The notes beneath the pieces are model-generated. The model was not told the origin of the DNA and made no database searches. It saw only the letters and a program-made list of their open reading frames with translations. This document shows positions 43,275-53,335 of a stretch of DNA of 64,000 nucleotides, piece by piece (position 1 is the first letter of the stretch; each line of letters opens with the position of its first letter). A program made the translations under genes and the position numbers. The stretch is from Molanna angustata (lineage: Eukaryota; Arthropoda; Insecta; Trichoptera; Molannidae). The stretch spans positions 7,510,458 to 7,574,457 of the forward strand of contig OY754982.1 of the NCBI GenBank assembly GCA_963576475.1, in the 5' to 3' direction.

Positions 43275-44215
43275 ACTATCATTATCATCATCATCAGCAA
43301 TGGCGCTACAGCCCAGTGCGAGCCTTGGCCACCTCAAGAAACTGCCTCCATTCCGCCCTGTCGACAGCAAGTCTCCTCCAATTTGTCTGTCCGATCGCTC
43401 TTATATTGCCCTCGATGTCGTCCAGCCATCTCATCCTAGGTCTCCCTCTGCTTCTTCTTCCTTCAGGACAGGTGTCCAATACTTTCTTTGGGACCCGGTT
43501 ATCCTCCATTCTACAAACGTGTCCGAGCCAACGTAGACATTGTATTTTGATGTATTGGACAACGTTTGGTTCGCCATACATTATTTCTAGCTCGTGGTTA
43601 AACCGGATCCTCCAAGATCCTCCTTCACAGGTAGGACCAAATATTTTGCGAAGTATTTTCCTTTCGAACACCAACAATGCATTTTTGTCCTTCTTGGTCA
43701 ATGTCCAGCATTCTGATGCATATGTCATGACCGGTCTAAGAAGAGTTTTGTAAATGAGGGTTTTTGTTTTACGAGAGATGAGTCGTGACTTTAAGTGCTT
43801 TAGCAGTCCATAATAGCATCTATTTGCCGTGGCAAGTCTTGCCCTTACTTCCGCACTAGTGTTGTTGTCCGCTGTAACAAGAGATCCCAGGTATGTGCAT
43901 GATTCAACGGCTTCTAGCTGATGGGTTCCCACTGATATTGATTCGTTTCTTACGGTGATGCTATTCAGTGATGCTTTTCTTGTTGCGATGTATTTTGTCT
44001 TTGAAGCGTTGATCTTTAGACCCATGTAATTGGCTGCAGACTCAAGTCTCAAGAAGTTATCCTTCATGCAAGGCAACGTTCTAGATATAATATCGATATC
44101 GTCTGCATATGCAAGTAATTGACTCGACTTTCTGAAAATTGTTCCTGTTGTCTCTATGCCTGAGTCTATAACAGCTTTTTCCAGGACAATATTAAATAAC
44201 AAGCATGCCAATGCA
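43275..44215 (-). pseudogene. RTE-type LINE, 5'-truncated, 301-residue open frame
   Basis: The minus-strand frame 44211-43306 begins just before the catalytic YADD (LLAYADDIDIISR) and continues LKINASKTKYIATR, YLGSLVTADN, LIYKTLLRPVMTYASECWTL, FERKILRKIFGPTCEGG, LRWLGHVCRMEDNRVPKKVL, GRPRMRWLDDIEGN and EWRQFLEVAKARTGL. It then stops and runs to an antisense (ATC)n tail at 43276-43292. The frame is intact, so this is one of the younger RTE copies, but endonuclease and motifs A-B are missing. Confidence 0.93.
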
Positions 44216-45154
44216 TCATATGCTATACTGTATTTTTACACTGCAGTAGGTATTGGACATGGTCATTCCGACAAGGCGCACAAGTTTAGGGGGGATAAAC
44301 TATCATTATAAAAGTTCTTTATATTTTACATAATTTATTCAAAATGATGGTAAAGCCTAACATCAGAACTAAAAAGACGCTTAACTAAGACAGCAGTGAA
44401 GCAATCAAATTGATGTCAGGTCATTTATGTCCCTGAACTGCGACCATTTATGATATAATATAGTGCTTGTGTGTGCCACTGGTTTTACCCAGTGAAAGGA
44501 GGAAGGAAATGAAGGAATATTTGCCTACCTTTCCTGTGGTGTGGTTCAGAATTAAATTTTCCCAATACCTCCTGATGCTCACCTCACACAATATTCACAG
44601 ACACTAAACTTATAGGTTGGATGGCGATGTTTGATTTGAATGAATTATTTTACTAAATTTAATGAGAGTCCGAAACAAAAGTTCATACGGCGTGCTCTTG
44701 ATGATGACTGATTTTTGTAGGCAAATTTGTAGGTATGAAAGGAAGTAGGTAGGATAAAATATAATAATAATATTAAATCTCCAAAAAAATTGACATGTCA
44801 TTACATATACCTATGTATGTGCATATATGTATGTATGATAATATCGTTCGCTATAACATAATTATAGCGAACAGTGCTCTATCTAATGGATATTTAAAAT
44901 TTAATCACAAAAATAACGAATTAATATGGGTGGTGTCGTGATTTTAGATTATTATATGAAGTGGTTTGGTTGAATTTAAAATTTGGTTGAAAGAAAAAAA
45001 AGATATAATAAAAAAATTTGTCCTCAGGTGTCACACGGGAAATAACACGTTATTTTTGTTCTAAGCTTTGTTGAACTCCTTTCAAAATATGTCGTTCTCT
45101 AGTATTTCAATATGAACTTGTCAGTCATTGTCATTGGTCCGAGTTAATAATAAT
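44216..45154. other. AT-rich unassigned spacer
   Basis: No supported feature was seen. Confidence 0.5.
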
Positions 45155-45540
45155 AATAAATAATATTTATAAAGCGCCGTTTAGTGACACAAGATCACTC
45201 CAAGGGCGCTGTAGCTTATTTGTTGGCTCTACGAAACAAGGCAGTCTTAAGAAGTTTACCGATGTTAATGCTCTAAGCTCCACGTATGTCAAGAGGCAAT
45301 TTATTCCATTTTAAAGGCCTGTTCACACTCAAACCGCGATTATAGTAAGCCGCCTTATTGACTCTGCCAAATTCTTTTACAGAGTTGGTACTCCGTGATA
45401 CAGATGATCTCAGTGTAAGCTGTCTTCCTGATGAAACATTCTTTTGACACAGTTCTTTGATATAGTATGGAACCAAGTCGTTCAGAGCCTTTAACACCAA
45501 CAGGCATACCTTATAGCCCACTCGTTCTGTTAACAGCATT
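45155..45540 (-). pseudogene. L2-clade LINE 3' end with terminal hairpin
   Basis: The frame 45539-45273 encodes ERVGYKVCLLVLKALNDLVP, RQLTLRSSVSRSTNSVKEFG and KWNKLPLDIRG, the L2 C-terminal end of the subfamily at 1-510. The 3' end holds AGCGCC (45173-45178) paired with GGCGCT (45205-45210) around an inner AGTGA/TCACT stem, then an antisense (TAA)n tail at 45145-45160. Confidence 0.88.
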
Positions 45541-45739
45541 CGTAGAGTTAGCAGTCGTATGCCCTGTATGCGTCTTACTCTTATGTACTATTCTTCGTAT
45601 CTGTTGAAGTTCAATAATAATTTGTCGTTCTCTCTAGTATTTCAATATGAACTTGACAGTCATTGTCATTGATTCGAGTTAACAATCGTTTGCCCTGTAT
45701 GCTCTTAAATACTATTCTTCATATCTGTTGAAATTTAAT

Positions 45740-46050
45740 AATAATCAACATACATAGACACACACGAAATGTTCTACTTCAAATTCTGAATTCATCCGTA
45801 TATATGTAGAACATATATGCTACGAAGCCTCTAAGTTGGTATTTTTGGCATAATAAAAGTCGGGTCTTGGCTTAATACTGTCGATTCATTAAGAGAATTA
45901 AATTCTCTTGAACGAATCGACAGTTGGAATACATGCATACCGTCACGTCATATCCCACACGAAGTAAGCAGTGTGAACCATACGCCACAGTTTTTCTCTA
46001 TTTAAGCACGCATCCATCGTATTATCTGCATCCATGCAACATCTTTTAAT
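45740..46050. repeat. FB-A fragment followed by a (TATG)-type RTE tail
   Basis: Bases 45740-45930 match FB-A (ACATATATGCTACGAAGCCT, TTGAACGAATCGACAGTTGG). Bases 45935-46050 match the antisense end of the 50490 family (TACCGTCACGTCATATCCCA, CATCCATGCAACATC). Confidence 0.7.
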
Positions 46051-46089
46051 TAAAAAAATACTATCTCAATAGCAACCTTCTCCATCTAT

Positions 46090-46345
46090 TTTTAGGCATG
46101 GTGTGCTGTTAATGTCCTGCTTCACTGTGTAAAGGATTGCCAGCTGTCTTCTATCTCTTGAGAGGACGTTCTACATAGATGTCAGCTTTCCCGGGGAACA
46201 TTATTTCTGGACACTGACGGTTCTTGAGTACACTTGGTTCTTGAGTTCTTGAGTAACTTTTCTTCTAATTTTTTCTTCTCTGTCGACCCTATACCCCATC
46301 TTACGATGTCCTTAACTTCGCACTGCCTTCGAATCTCTGTAGCAA
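46090..46345 (-). mobile_element. RTE-type fragment (8148 subfamily)
   Basis: Minus-strand translation yields EIRRQCEVKDIVRWG and EDSWQSFTQ with frameshifts, the region just upstream of the C-terminal end in the 8148 copy (REICEVEDVVTWG, KDSWDSTSQ). Confidence 0.65.
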
Positions 46346-46569
46346 TGACTTGTAAAATATATATGTTTACGATTCAGGGTTATATTACGAGTTTTTTTTT
46401 AATATAATAAAAGTTGAGATCCCGTAAGCCGTTTTCTCGCAGTATGGAACCTTAAAACCCTACAATAGGCCAAAAAGTATAATTTACAAATCATTGTCCC
46501 AGATCCCTTAAAAATACGCATTTAAAACAGTTTATTCTATCTACTACCGACGTTTATGATTTTGTTTAA

Positions 46570-47697
46570 TATTTTCCTTGTAAGTACTTGGATTGCGAAT
46601 TTTTTAAAAGATCGCGAAGTCATAACTGTAGTGGACGGTTGCTCTTCTTCTCCCCATTCCATTAATGCGGGAGTTCCTCAAGGGTCCATTCTATCTCCAA
46701 CCCTATTCCTCCTACATATTAATGACTTGCTCTTACGCGCCCCCATCTACTGTTACGCTGATGACAGCACAGTCCATGACAATTTCTCTTTTGACAAACC
46801 TCCTAAACAGAGTGAAATATCAGAAGCCCGGAAAGACCTTCATCAAAAAATAAATAGCTACCTCCACTCAATCAATACCTGGGGTGAAAGTAATCTTGTT
46901 TCATTTAACGTCTCAAAAACCCAAGCCTGTCTAATTTCTGCGAAGAGAAACCCCAATGAATTGCAAGTTTCTTTCAACGGAAGCACCCTACCTAACAGCA
47001 GCTCTATCGACCTGCTTGGAGTATCTATAACGAACCAATTACACTACAAGGGCTCCATCGAAGCTAAGGTGAAACTCGCCTCCAAAAAATTGAGCGTACT
47101 ATATAGAGCGCGCAGATATTTTACTAAGACCCAGATCTGTATACTCTACAAAGCGCAAATACGTCCAATTATTGAATATGGCAGTCACCTCTGGAGTGGC
47201 GCCCCCCAATACCTACTGAATACCCTCGACGCTGTCCAAAGGCGTGCTATACGTCTGATTGATGATCCATCACTGACTGATGGATTGCAATCACTAGAAC
47301 ACAGACGCAGAGTCGGTATTTTAAGTTTATTCTATAGATACTACCACGGGAATTGCTCAGAAGAACTTGCATCTTTGGTCCCTCCTCCACCCACTCGCAA
47401 CAGAGTCACTCGCTTCACTCAATCGCAGCATCCATTCACAGTGGACCTTCAACATATACGAACAAGTCGCTTCTCGTACTCCTTTATTAATACAGCAGCC
47501 CGACTGTGGAACGATCTTCCGAATTCTGTGTTTCCATCTTCGTACAACCCGGGTCTTTTTAAAATCCGAATTAATAAACTCATTTCTAGATTGCAAACCC
47601 CTCCCAACGCTACGTAGTGCGCTTCTTCGGAAGAGTAAAATGGACCCAAATCCTAATAGCTGGCGTCCCCTACGTAGACATGTAAAAAAAAAAAAAG
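46570..47697 (+). pseudogene. LINE reverse transcriptase C-terminal half, clade unresolved, poly(A) tail
   Basis: An open frame to 47617 (LINE part from about TWIANFLKDREV) has AGVPQGSILSPTLFLLHIND (motif B/C region), IYCYADDST (catalytic YADD), IDLLGVSITNQLHYKG, KAQIRPIIEYGSHLWSGA, LDAVQRRAIRLIDDPSLT, RRVGILSLFYRYYHGNCSEE and TAARLWNDLPNSVFPSSYN. After the stop there is a short 3' UTR and a 12-base A run at about 47682. Motif A and the endonuclease are missing. The pattern is that of Jockey/CR1-type LINEs, distinct from the L2 and R1 elements here. The frame is intact, so it may be recent. Confidence 0.88.
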
Positions 47698-47784
47698 ATC
47701 ATTTTTATTGAAACCCTTTTTTTATTTTTTATTGTAGGGAAATAAATTAAAAACGATAAGGCCTCCAAAGTATATTGAAAACAC

Positions 47785-47925
47785 TTCCGTAATCTTCTTC
47801 TTCTTTATCGTGCATCAGGTAATTTGACCTGTTTTTGAGGGTGGAGGCTGTCCTTCCATCTCTTCGCAGGTCTTCCGTGTAATCTTCTGTTTTTAGTTAA
47901 TTCTGCCTTAACAACTTCGATGGGT
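47785..47925 (-). mobile_element. RTE-type tail (3695 subfamily)
   Basis: An antisense TTCTTCTTCTTT tail, then TAATTTGACCTGTTTTTGAG and CTTCCATCTCTTCGCAGGTC, as at 3695 and following. Extreme 3' end only. Confidence 0.8.
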
Positions 47926-47939
47926 CATATTATATTTTT

Positions 47940-48113
47940 TTTTATTTATAAAAAATGAATATGTATTTGTTAAACAAGTATATATACATCTTCCAACGTT
48001 CCCTAAAATAAGCATAAATGCTTGCGCTAGGTGAACGAAATCGGTCGAGGCAGGATTTGAACTCGTGAGCACTGGATTACTAACTCAATGCGCTAACCGC
48101 TCTGCCATCGACC
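47940..48113 (-). mobile_element. SINE-3, tRNA-related
   Basis: On the minus strand, from 48113: GGGTCGATGGCAGAGCGGTT (A box), ACGAGTTCAAATCCTGCC (B box), then body ATTTATGCTTATTTTAGGG and an A/T-rich tail. The tRNA fold is imperfect: six of seven acceptor pairs but a broken T stem. I therefore call it a SINE rather than a functional tRNA. A tail relic is at 38555-38640. Confidence 0.75.
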
Positions 48114-48879
48114 CATCTACATGTGAATACAATATTTTTTTATCAAGAGACATGGCGTTGTGACATATAGCAATATCGCATATTATCATATTATATGAGT
48201 TCATATCGATAGAGTATGTACATAATATGCTATCAACAAGAGTGTTCAGTGTATAGTTTTTCACCTACCGGTTCAATATGGACAAACAATAATGTTTGTA
48301 CAGCTGAATGCGATACGAAATAAATCTAAAATAACTATATAAATGTTAATAATGTTCTCTTCTGTTTGATTTTGAATAAAAAAAATTGTATTTATTTAAA
48401 AATATTTCCAAATGTTACATTTCGATAGTTCACCCATTTACTGATAAGACATTCAGATAAGTCCCACACGTGTATCATTCGATCAAATTCATATCAAATG
48501 TTAGTGATTTTCTATTTTCTTCTTCGATATCCCGCGGTCAAATATTATGTAACGTTGTCACATATTTTCCTCATGGCCACACCGATGAGATTATGGCAGT
48601 ACTCATGACGCACCAACTTTAAATATCGTAGCTGAAAAATTACTGGACATTCTGCTTTCTTTCGTGGTCTTGAAGTATTTCTCAGTGAAACTTTTCTAAG
48701 TAAAATTATTTTAGTCATTTTAAGAGACTCTTCATTCACTCATTAATAATTAAAATATTTTCATAATTAGTTAATAAAACTGCACATAACGGAAAGTACC
48801 TACTGTTTTATTTTCTAGTAATTAAATCCCATTATTAAATTCATAATTATTTGAAGTCAGATAAGTCTTAAAAGGGAGA
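48114..48879. other. AT-rich unassigned spacer
   Basis: No supported feature was seen. Confidence 0.5.
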
Positions 48880-49738
48880 TACGATCTCCCCCAAGTTATT
48901 CACCCTGGCATAAGAAGACATTTTCCGAGAATTAGACTGGACCAACTATGAAATCAACATAAACGGAGAAAGAATGAACAACCATAGATTCGCTGATGAC
49001 ATTGTCCTATTTGCCAATACAGAGCAAGAAATTAAATTAATGTTAACAGACCTCAAGAATCAATGCATTAGAGTGGGACTAAAAATTAACATTAATAAGA
49101 CAAAAATTATGTCCTCTATAGGTTCAGAACCCATAAAAATTAATGGTCAAGATATTGGCAGAGTAGAATCATATGTCTATCTCGGTGATACCGTGAAACT
49201 GGGAAGAGATAATTTAGAAGCTGATAATTTAGGATGGGCTGCGTTCAGAAAATTATCAAATGTTCTGAAATATAAAAATATCCCAATCCACTCAAAGAAA
49301 AAAGTTTTTGGCTTGCGTACTCCCTGTGCTCACTTACGGCTTTGAAACATCTGCATTGACTAAGAGAATGATGGAAAGCTAAGGGTGACATAAAGAGCTA
49401 TGGAAAGAATATTGTTGAATATCTCGCTAAGGGACCACAAAAATAATGAATGGATTAGGAAGAACACAGGAGTAGCGGATGTGGCTAAAATAATAGCGGA
49501 GTTAAAGTGGAGTTGGGCGGGTCATATATCTCGGATGTCGGACGACCGATGGACAAAAGTTGTGATGGACTGGAGGCCAAGAACAGGAAGCAGAAGCGTG
49601 AAGACCCCAGAGCAGATGGTCCAATGACATCAAAAAAGTAGCGGGTCCAGAATAGCACAGGAGAGAGACCAGTGGAATTCTAAGCGGGAGGCCTTTGTCC
49701 AATACTGGACTCAAGAAGAGGCTGAGTAAGTAAGTAAG
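48880..49738 (+). pseudogene. RTE-type LINE, truncated and frameshifted, (TAAG)n tail
   Basis: Pieces: RFADDIVLFANTEQEIKLML (catalytic FADD), KININKTKIMSS and YVYLGDTVKLGRDN in 48974-49345; then after a frameshift ISLRDHKNNEWIRKNTGVAD, WAGHISRMSDDRW and VVMDWRPRTG in 49400-49627. It ends GAGGCTGAGTAAGTAAGTAA. The (TAAG)n tail differs from the (GAA)n tail of its relative at 27504. FB-C abuts the tail. Confidence 0.88.
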
Positions 49739-49740
49739 TA

Positions 49741-50127
49741 CCCCCTATTCAGTAACAATTGTAACTAAAATAGGAACGTTCTAAAATTGTAGATTATAGA
49801 TTTACGGTCTTATTTCAGCCTTATAAAATATCAACTTGGACTAAATGGAATAGGAACGTACCTATATTGGCCGGAACGTTCTTAAAAAGTTACTGAATTA
49901 GACATATTTTGAATAATTATGAAAATCATGAAATTTTCATCATTTTCATAATTATTCAAAATACGTCTAATTCAGGAACTTTTTAAGAACGTTCCAGCCA
50001 ATATAGGTACGTTCCTATTCCATTTAATCCAAATTTATATTTTATAACGCTGAAATAAGACCGTAAATCTAAAAACTACAATTTTAGAACGTTCCTATTT
50101 TAGTTACAATAGTTACTGAATAGGGGG
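49741..50127. repeat. FB-C, 387-bp near-perfect palindrome with TA duplication
   Basis: It begins CCCCCTATTCAGTAACAATT and ends with the inverse (TAGTTACTGAATAGGGGG region), flanked by TA on both sides (49739-49740, 50128-50129). The arms of about 190 bases pair almost throughout, with a centre near 49934 (ATGAAAATCATG / ATCATTTTCAT). Internal GGAACGTTC and GGAACGTAC words recur within each arm. There is no coding capacity. TA duplication is typical of Tc1/mariner-type mobilisation, but no transposase relation can be shown. Confidence 0.93.
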
Positions 50128-50141
50128 TATTAAGTTGATAT

Positions 50142-50379
50142 TGGGCGGGTCATGTATCTCGGATGTCAGATGGACGATGGACAAAAATTGTGATGGACTG
50201 GAGGCCAAGAACGGGAAACAGAAGCGTAGGAAGGCTCCAGACCAGATGGTCCGATGACATCAAAAAAGTGGCAGGTCCTGAATGGCGAAGGATGGCCCAG
50301 GATAGAGACCAGTAGAAGTCCTAGCGGGAGGCCTTCGTCCAATACTGGACTCAAGAAGAGGCTGAGTAAGTAAGTAAGT
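50142..50379 (+). mobile_element. RTE-type 3' end, (TAAG)n tail, 10-bp TSD
   Basis: Flanked by AAGTTGATAT (50132-50141 and 50380-50389). The body matches 49510-49738 (GGGCGGGTCAT, GATGGACTGGAGGCCAAGAA, CCAATACTGGACTCAAGAAG). It is a second, 238-bp copy of the same subfamily, inserted just beside FB-C. Confidence 0.9.
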
Positions 50380-50404
50380 AAGTTGATATAAGTTGATAGT
50401 AAGT

Positions 50405-50487
50405 TGGGTTGGTTGGAAGAAATTGCCTTATGGCAATAAACCTGCCTTTGTACACATGTACATAAATTATATAAATAAATAAATAAA
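50405..50487 (+). repeat. SINE-2 3' block with (AAAT)n
   Basis: GGTTGGAAGAAATTGCCTTA and TGGCAATAAACCTGCC are followed by an ATAAATAAATAAATAAATAA run. Confidence 0.75.
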
Positions 50488-50489
50488 TA

Positions 50490-50865
50490 AATGAGGGTTA
50501 GAAATGAGGTAACTAGAAAAGAATGTAAGATGAAGAAAGATGTAGTAACTAGAATGAAAGTTAACACACTTAGATGGTTTGGTCACGTGGAAAGAATGAA
50601 TGAAGAACGCTTGACGAAAAAAATATATAAGGCTGACAGGAATGGAAAAAGAGGTCGGGGGCGCCCAAGAAAAGGATGGCACGACCATGTGAATGATATT
50701 CTGAAAGAAGGAAATGTTAGAAGTCTGAACAATAGAAGAACATGCATGAGACGTAGCATGAATGTTGACGAGGCGGTGAATGTATGTCAAGATAGAATAG
50801 TGTGGCGTTCTGTTCTCTCTGCCTACCCCGCGAGGGACATGGCGTGATGGTATGTATGTATGTAA
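50490..50865 (+). pseudogene. RTE-type LINE 3' end, (TATG)n tail
   Basis: An open frame of 118 residues: RVRNEVTRKECKMKKDVVTR, LRWFGHVERMNEERLTKKIY, GRGRPRKGWHDHVNDILKEG, MNVDEAVNVCQDRIVWRSVL, stop, then GGTATGTATGTATGTAAT. This is the reference copy for a family whose other 3' ends lie at 22605, 17495, 45935 and 51970. Confidence 0.9.
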
Positions 50866-50879
50866 TAAATAAATATAAG

Positions 50880-51330
50880 ATTAGAAAAAGTTCAAAATAA
50901 ATTTTTGAAACACCTTGATTATAAATGCCGTCTTGCCTTTGACAATAGAATCCTTTCTGCTCATCATAAAATAACATCATTAGAAAATAGACATACCTAC
51001 CATTGCAGACATGACATACCTACCTACCTACATAAAATTATTGATGGTGCCTTCCAATTAATTGAATCTCTTGTTGGGAGTCTTCCAATTAATTGTCTCT
51101 TTCGTAATACTAAAACAAATCTTCCTTTTAGATCTTACTGTTAGCCTCTCTGCAGAACTATGTCCAAAATTCATTCATCCAAAGGGCATGAATGTTGATA
51201 TTTTTAGACATACTAAAATAAAATATAAAAATGTCATCTCTGAGACCCTGAGATGTTTACGGTAGCTGATTACTGCTTTGTTCTTTTTGACTGCGAGTGC
51301 CACATCCTTCCTTTTCCTCTTTTTGTCCTT
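50880..51330 (+). pseudogene. LINE C-terminal fragment, Jockey/CR1-like
   Basis: Translation VQNKFLKHLDYKCRLAFDNR, HKITSLENRHTYHCRHDIPT, YLHKIIDGAFQLIE and then, in another frame, more of the same layout. This is the stretch after the reverse transcriptase in many LINEs (LERVQNKFL...YL.KI..G). No poly(A) or clear end was seen. Confidence 0.7.
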
Positions 51331-51969
51331 TTTCTTCTGAATTTTGAGTACCTACTAAATTTTAAATATCAATTGTTTTACACTGTACAGCTTAAGAGGC
51401 TATAGTAGGCTATATAGTATATTTTTAAAAATAATTTCCCTAAAACCCTCAAAAGATACGTCTTTGAAATAAGAAATAGTTTGTATGTACATCTTTATTC
51501 AATTGCATGAGTTTTTGAATTTTGAATTTATTTAATACTTTCTTATAAAATTGTTTTAGTGAAACCCTTTATTTATAAATAAAATATTTATAAAAATAAA
51601 TAAAAACAAACAAAAAACTGTGAGTTATTTTATTTATTTTTATAAATATTTTATTTATAACTATGAACTTCCACTGTGTTAACGGAAAAACTTTTAAACC
51701 CTTTATTTATTTTATGTAACTTAAAAACTACAAGGCCTATGAAGTAGATTTTTACTTCAATCGAAAGAGAATGTGAAAATCTACCGGCAGATTTTTTTAT
51801 TATTATAATATTTTAATAAATATTCTAGCTATTTAAAAAAACCACTAAATTATAGCTTTTTTGCACGATAAAATTAATGTTGTATGTATATCACATATCA
51901 CGTGATATACGATATTTTTAGAAGATAATTTAGTGTTATTTTTGCGTACATCCGTATACCCAGAGTATA
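51331..51969. other. AT-rich unassigned spacer
   Basis: A local inverted repeat (ATAAAATATTTATAAAAATA and inverse) occurs at about 51580-51660. Otherwise nothing can be supported. Confidence 0.5.
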
Positions 51970-52450
51970 TACATACATAACATCACGCCATATCCCATAC
52001 GGGGTAAGCAGAGAGAACCGAGAGCCATACTCCTCTATTTTTGCACATTCCTAGCTTCCTTTACATCCATGCATCGTCTCATACATGCTCGTCGATTATT
52101 CAAGCTTCTTATATTTCCTTCTTTCAAAATATCATTCACATGGTCATGCCATCCCTTTCTGGGGCGGCCCCAGCTATTCACTCCATCTCTTACACCCATG
52201 TATATTTTTTTGATCAGTCGTTCATCATTCATTCTTTCAATATGTCCAAACCACCTCAAGGAATTCACTTTCATTCTACTTATAATACTCTTCTTCATCT
52301 TGCATTCCCTCCTTACGTCCTCATTTTTTATTCTATCATATATCGTTCTTTCCTAACTACTCTTTTTAGTTATCTCATTTCCACAGCATTTATTCTACTT
52401 TCATGCGTCTTTTGCCACGTACATGTTTCACTGGCATACATCTAAGTGGA
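51970..52450 (-). pseudogene. RTE-type LINE 3' end, (TATG) family
   Basis: The frame 52298-52035 encodes KVNSLRWFGHIERMNDERLI, WGRPRKGWHDHVNDILKEGN and NRRACMRRCMDVKEARNV, parallel to 50490-50865. The antisense CATACATAACATCACGCCAT tail lies at 51970. Upstream sequence to 52450 is the same family with frameshifts. Confidence 0.88.
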
Positions 52451-53184
52451 GTATACAAGGGCCTTAAAAAGATAATATAATATCCGCAAACAAAATTGGT
52501 CTATGATATATTATTAATATTGAATTTGTTTGTATGACTGTATGTTTGTTAGGTTTAAATAAAAATAAAAAAAATAAGTATGTACCTATGGAGAAAGCGA
52601 GTAATATTTTTGCATAGTGTGATAAGTTATTAATGTTGATATTATGTCAGAGTTGACCTGATTGTATGTCATTAAACGAATACAATGCACCGCACCGCAC
52701 CGTGGGCGTTACAACAATCACGCATGCATGCGTTCGTGAATACCTACCTGTACAATATTATTATTTATTCATGTACCTACATACATAATACTGTGCTTCC
52801 CTACCAGCCCAGAACTATAGTAAACGGAAACATACTCTATCGGTGTATTTAAATACGATTTTACTCAGCAATAATATTTTTCGATAATTATTTAATTGGA
52901 CATGTTAAAAGTATGAATGACCGAATGACATATAAAAGCAAAAAGGCCTTTGTTATACCCTGGGTATACGGATGTACACAAAAATTTATACTAAAGTACC
53001 TTCTAATGTATGAAATACGAAAAAATATGGTATATCACCTAATACGTAATATCCAATTTTTTTTCCTGAAGAATAGGTAAAATTTAGAGTTTTTATTTCG
53101 AATAGCAAGAATAGTAATTAAAGTATTATAATATTGAAAAACTCAGCCGGTAGATTTTCATATTCTCTTTCGATTGAAGCAAAA
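52451..53184. other. AT-rich unassigned spacer
   Basis: No supported feature was seen. Confidence 0.5.
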
Positions 53185-53288
53185 ATCCAGTAGCGGAATT
53201 GCTCATAGAAGCCGATAATCTTGGCTTGCCTATATTATGTTAAGAAGTTCAAGAACTAATAATAATAATAAATTTGGATAATTTATAT

Positions 53289-53325
53289 AGCGCCGTTTTT
53301 GTGAATATCTCACCTCAAGGGCGCT
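53289..53325 (-). other. L2 3'-terminal hairpin
   Basis: AGCGCC (53289-53294) pairs with GGCGCT (53320-53325). Inside, GTGA (53301-53304) pairs with TCAC (53310-53313). The same two-helix form occurs in the L2 ends at 45173-45210 and partly at 16309-16345. In LINEs of this group the 3' end is recognised by the element's own reverse transcriptase. Confidence 0.75.
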
Positions 53326-53335
53326 GAAAAAATGA

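Noticed and set aside
43232..43753. A 173-residue plus-strand open frame
   Set aside because: It is antisense to the RTE frame 44211-43306, which carries real reverse transcriptase motifs.
48040..48113. Possible functional tRNA gene on the minus strand
   Set aside because: The T stem and anticodon stem pair poorly, and a SINE-type body and tail follow, with a tail relic elsewhere. It is a tRNA-derived SINE.
52035..52445. A 134-residue plus-strand open frame
   Set aside because: It is antisense to an RTE C-terminal frame of the (TATG) family.
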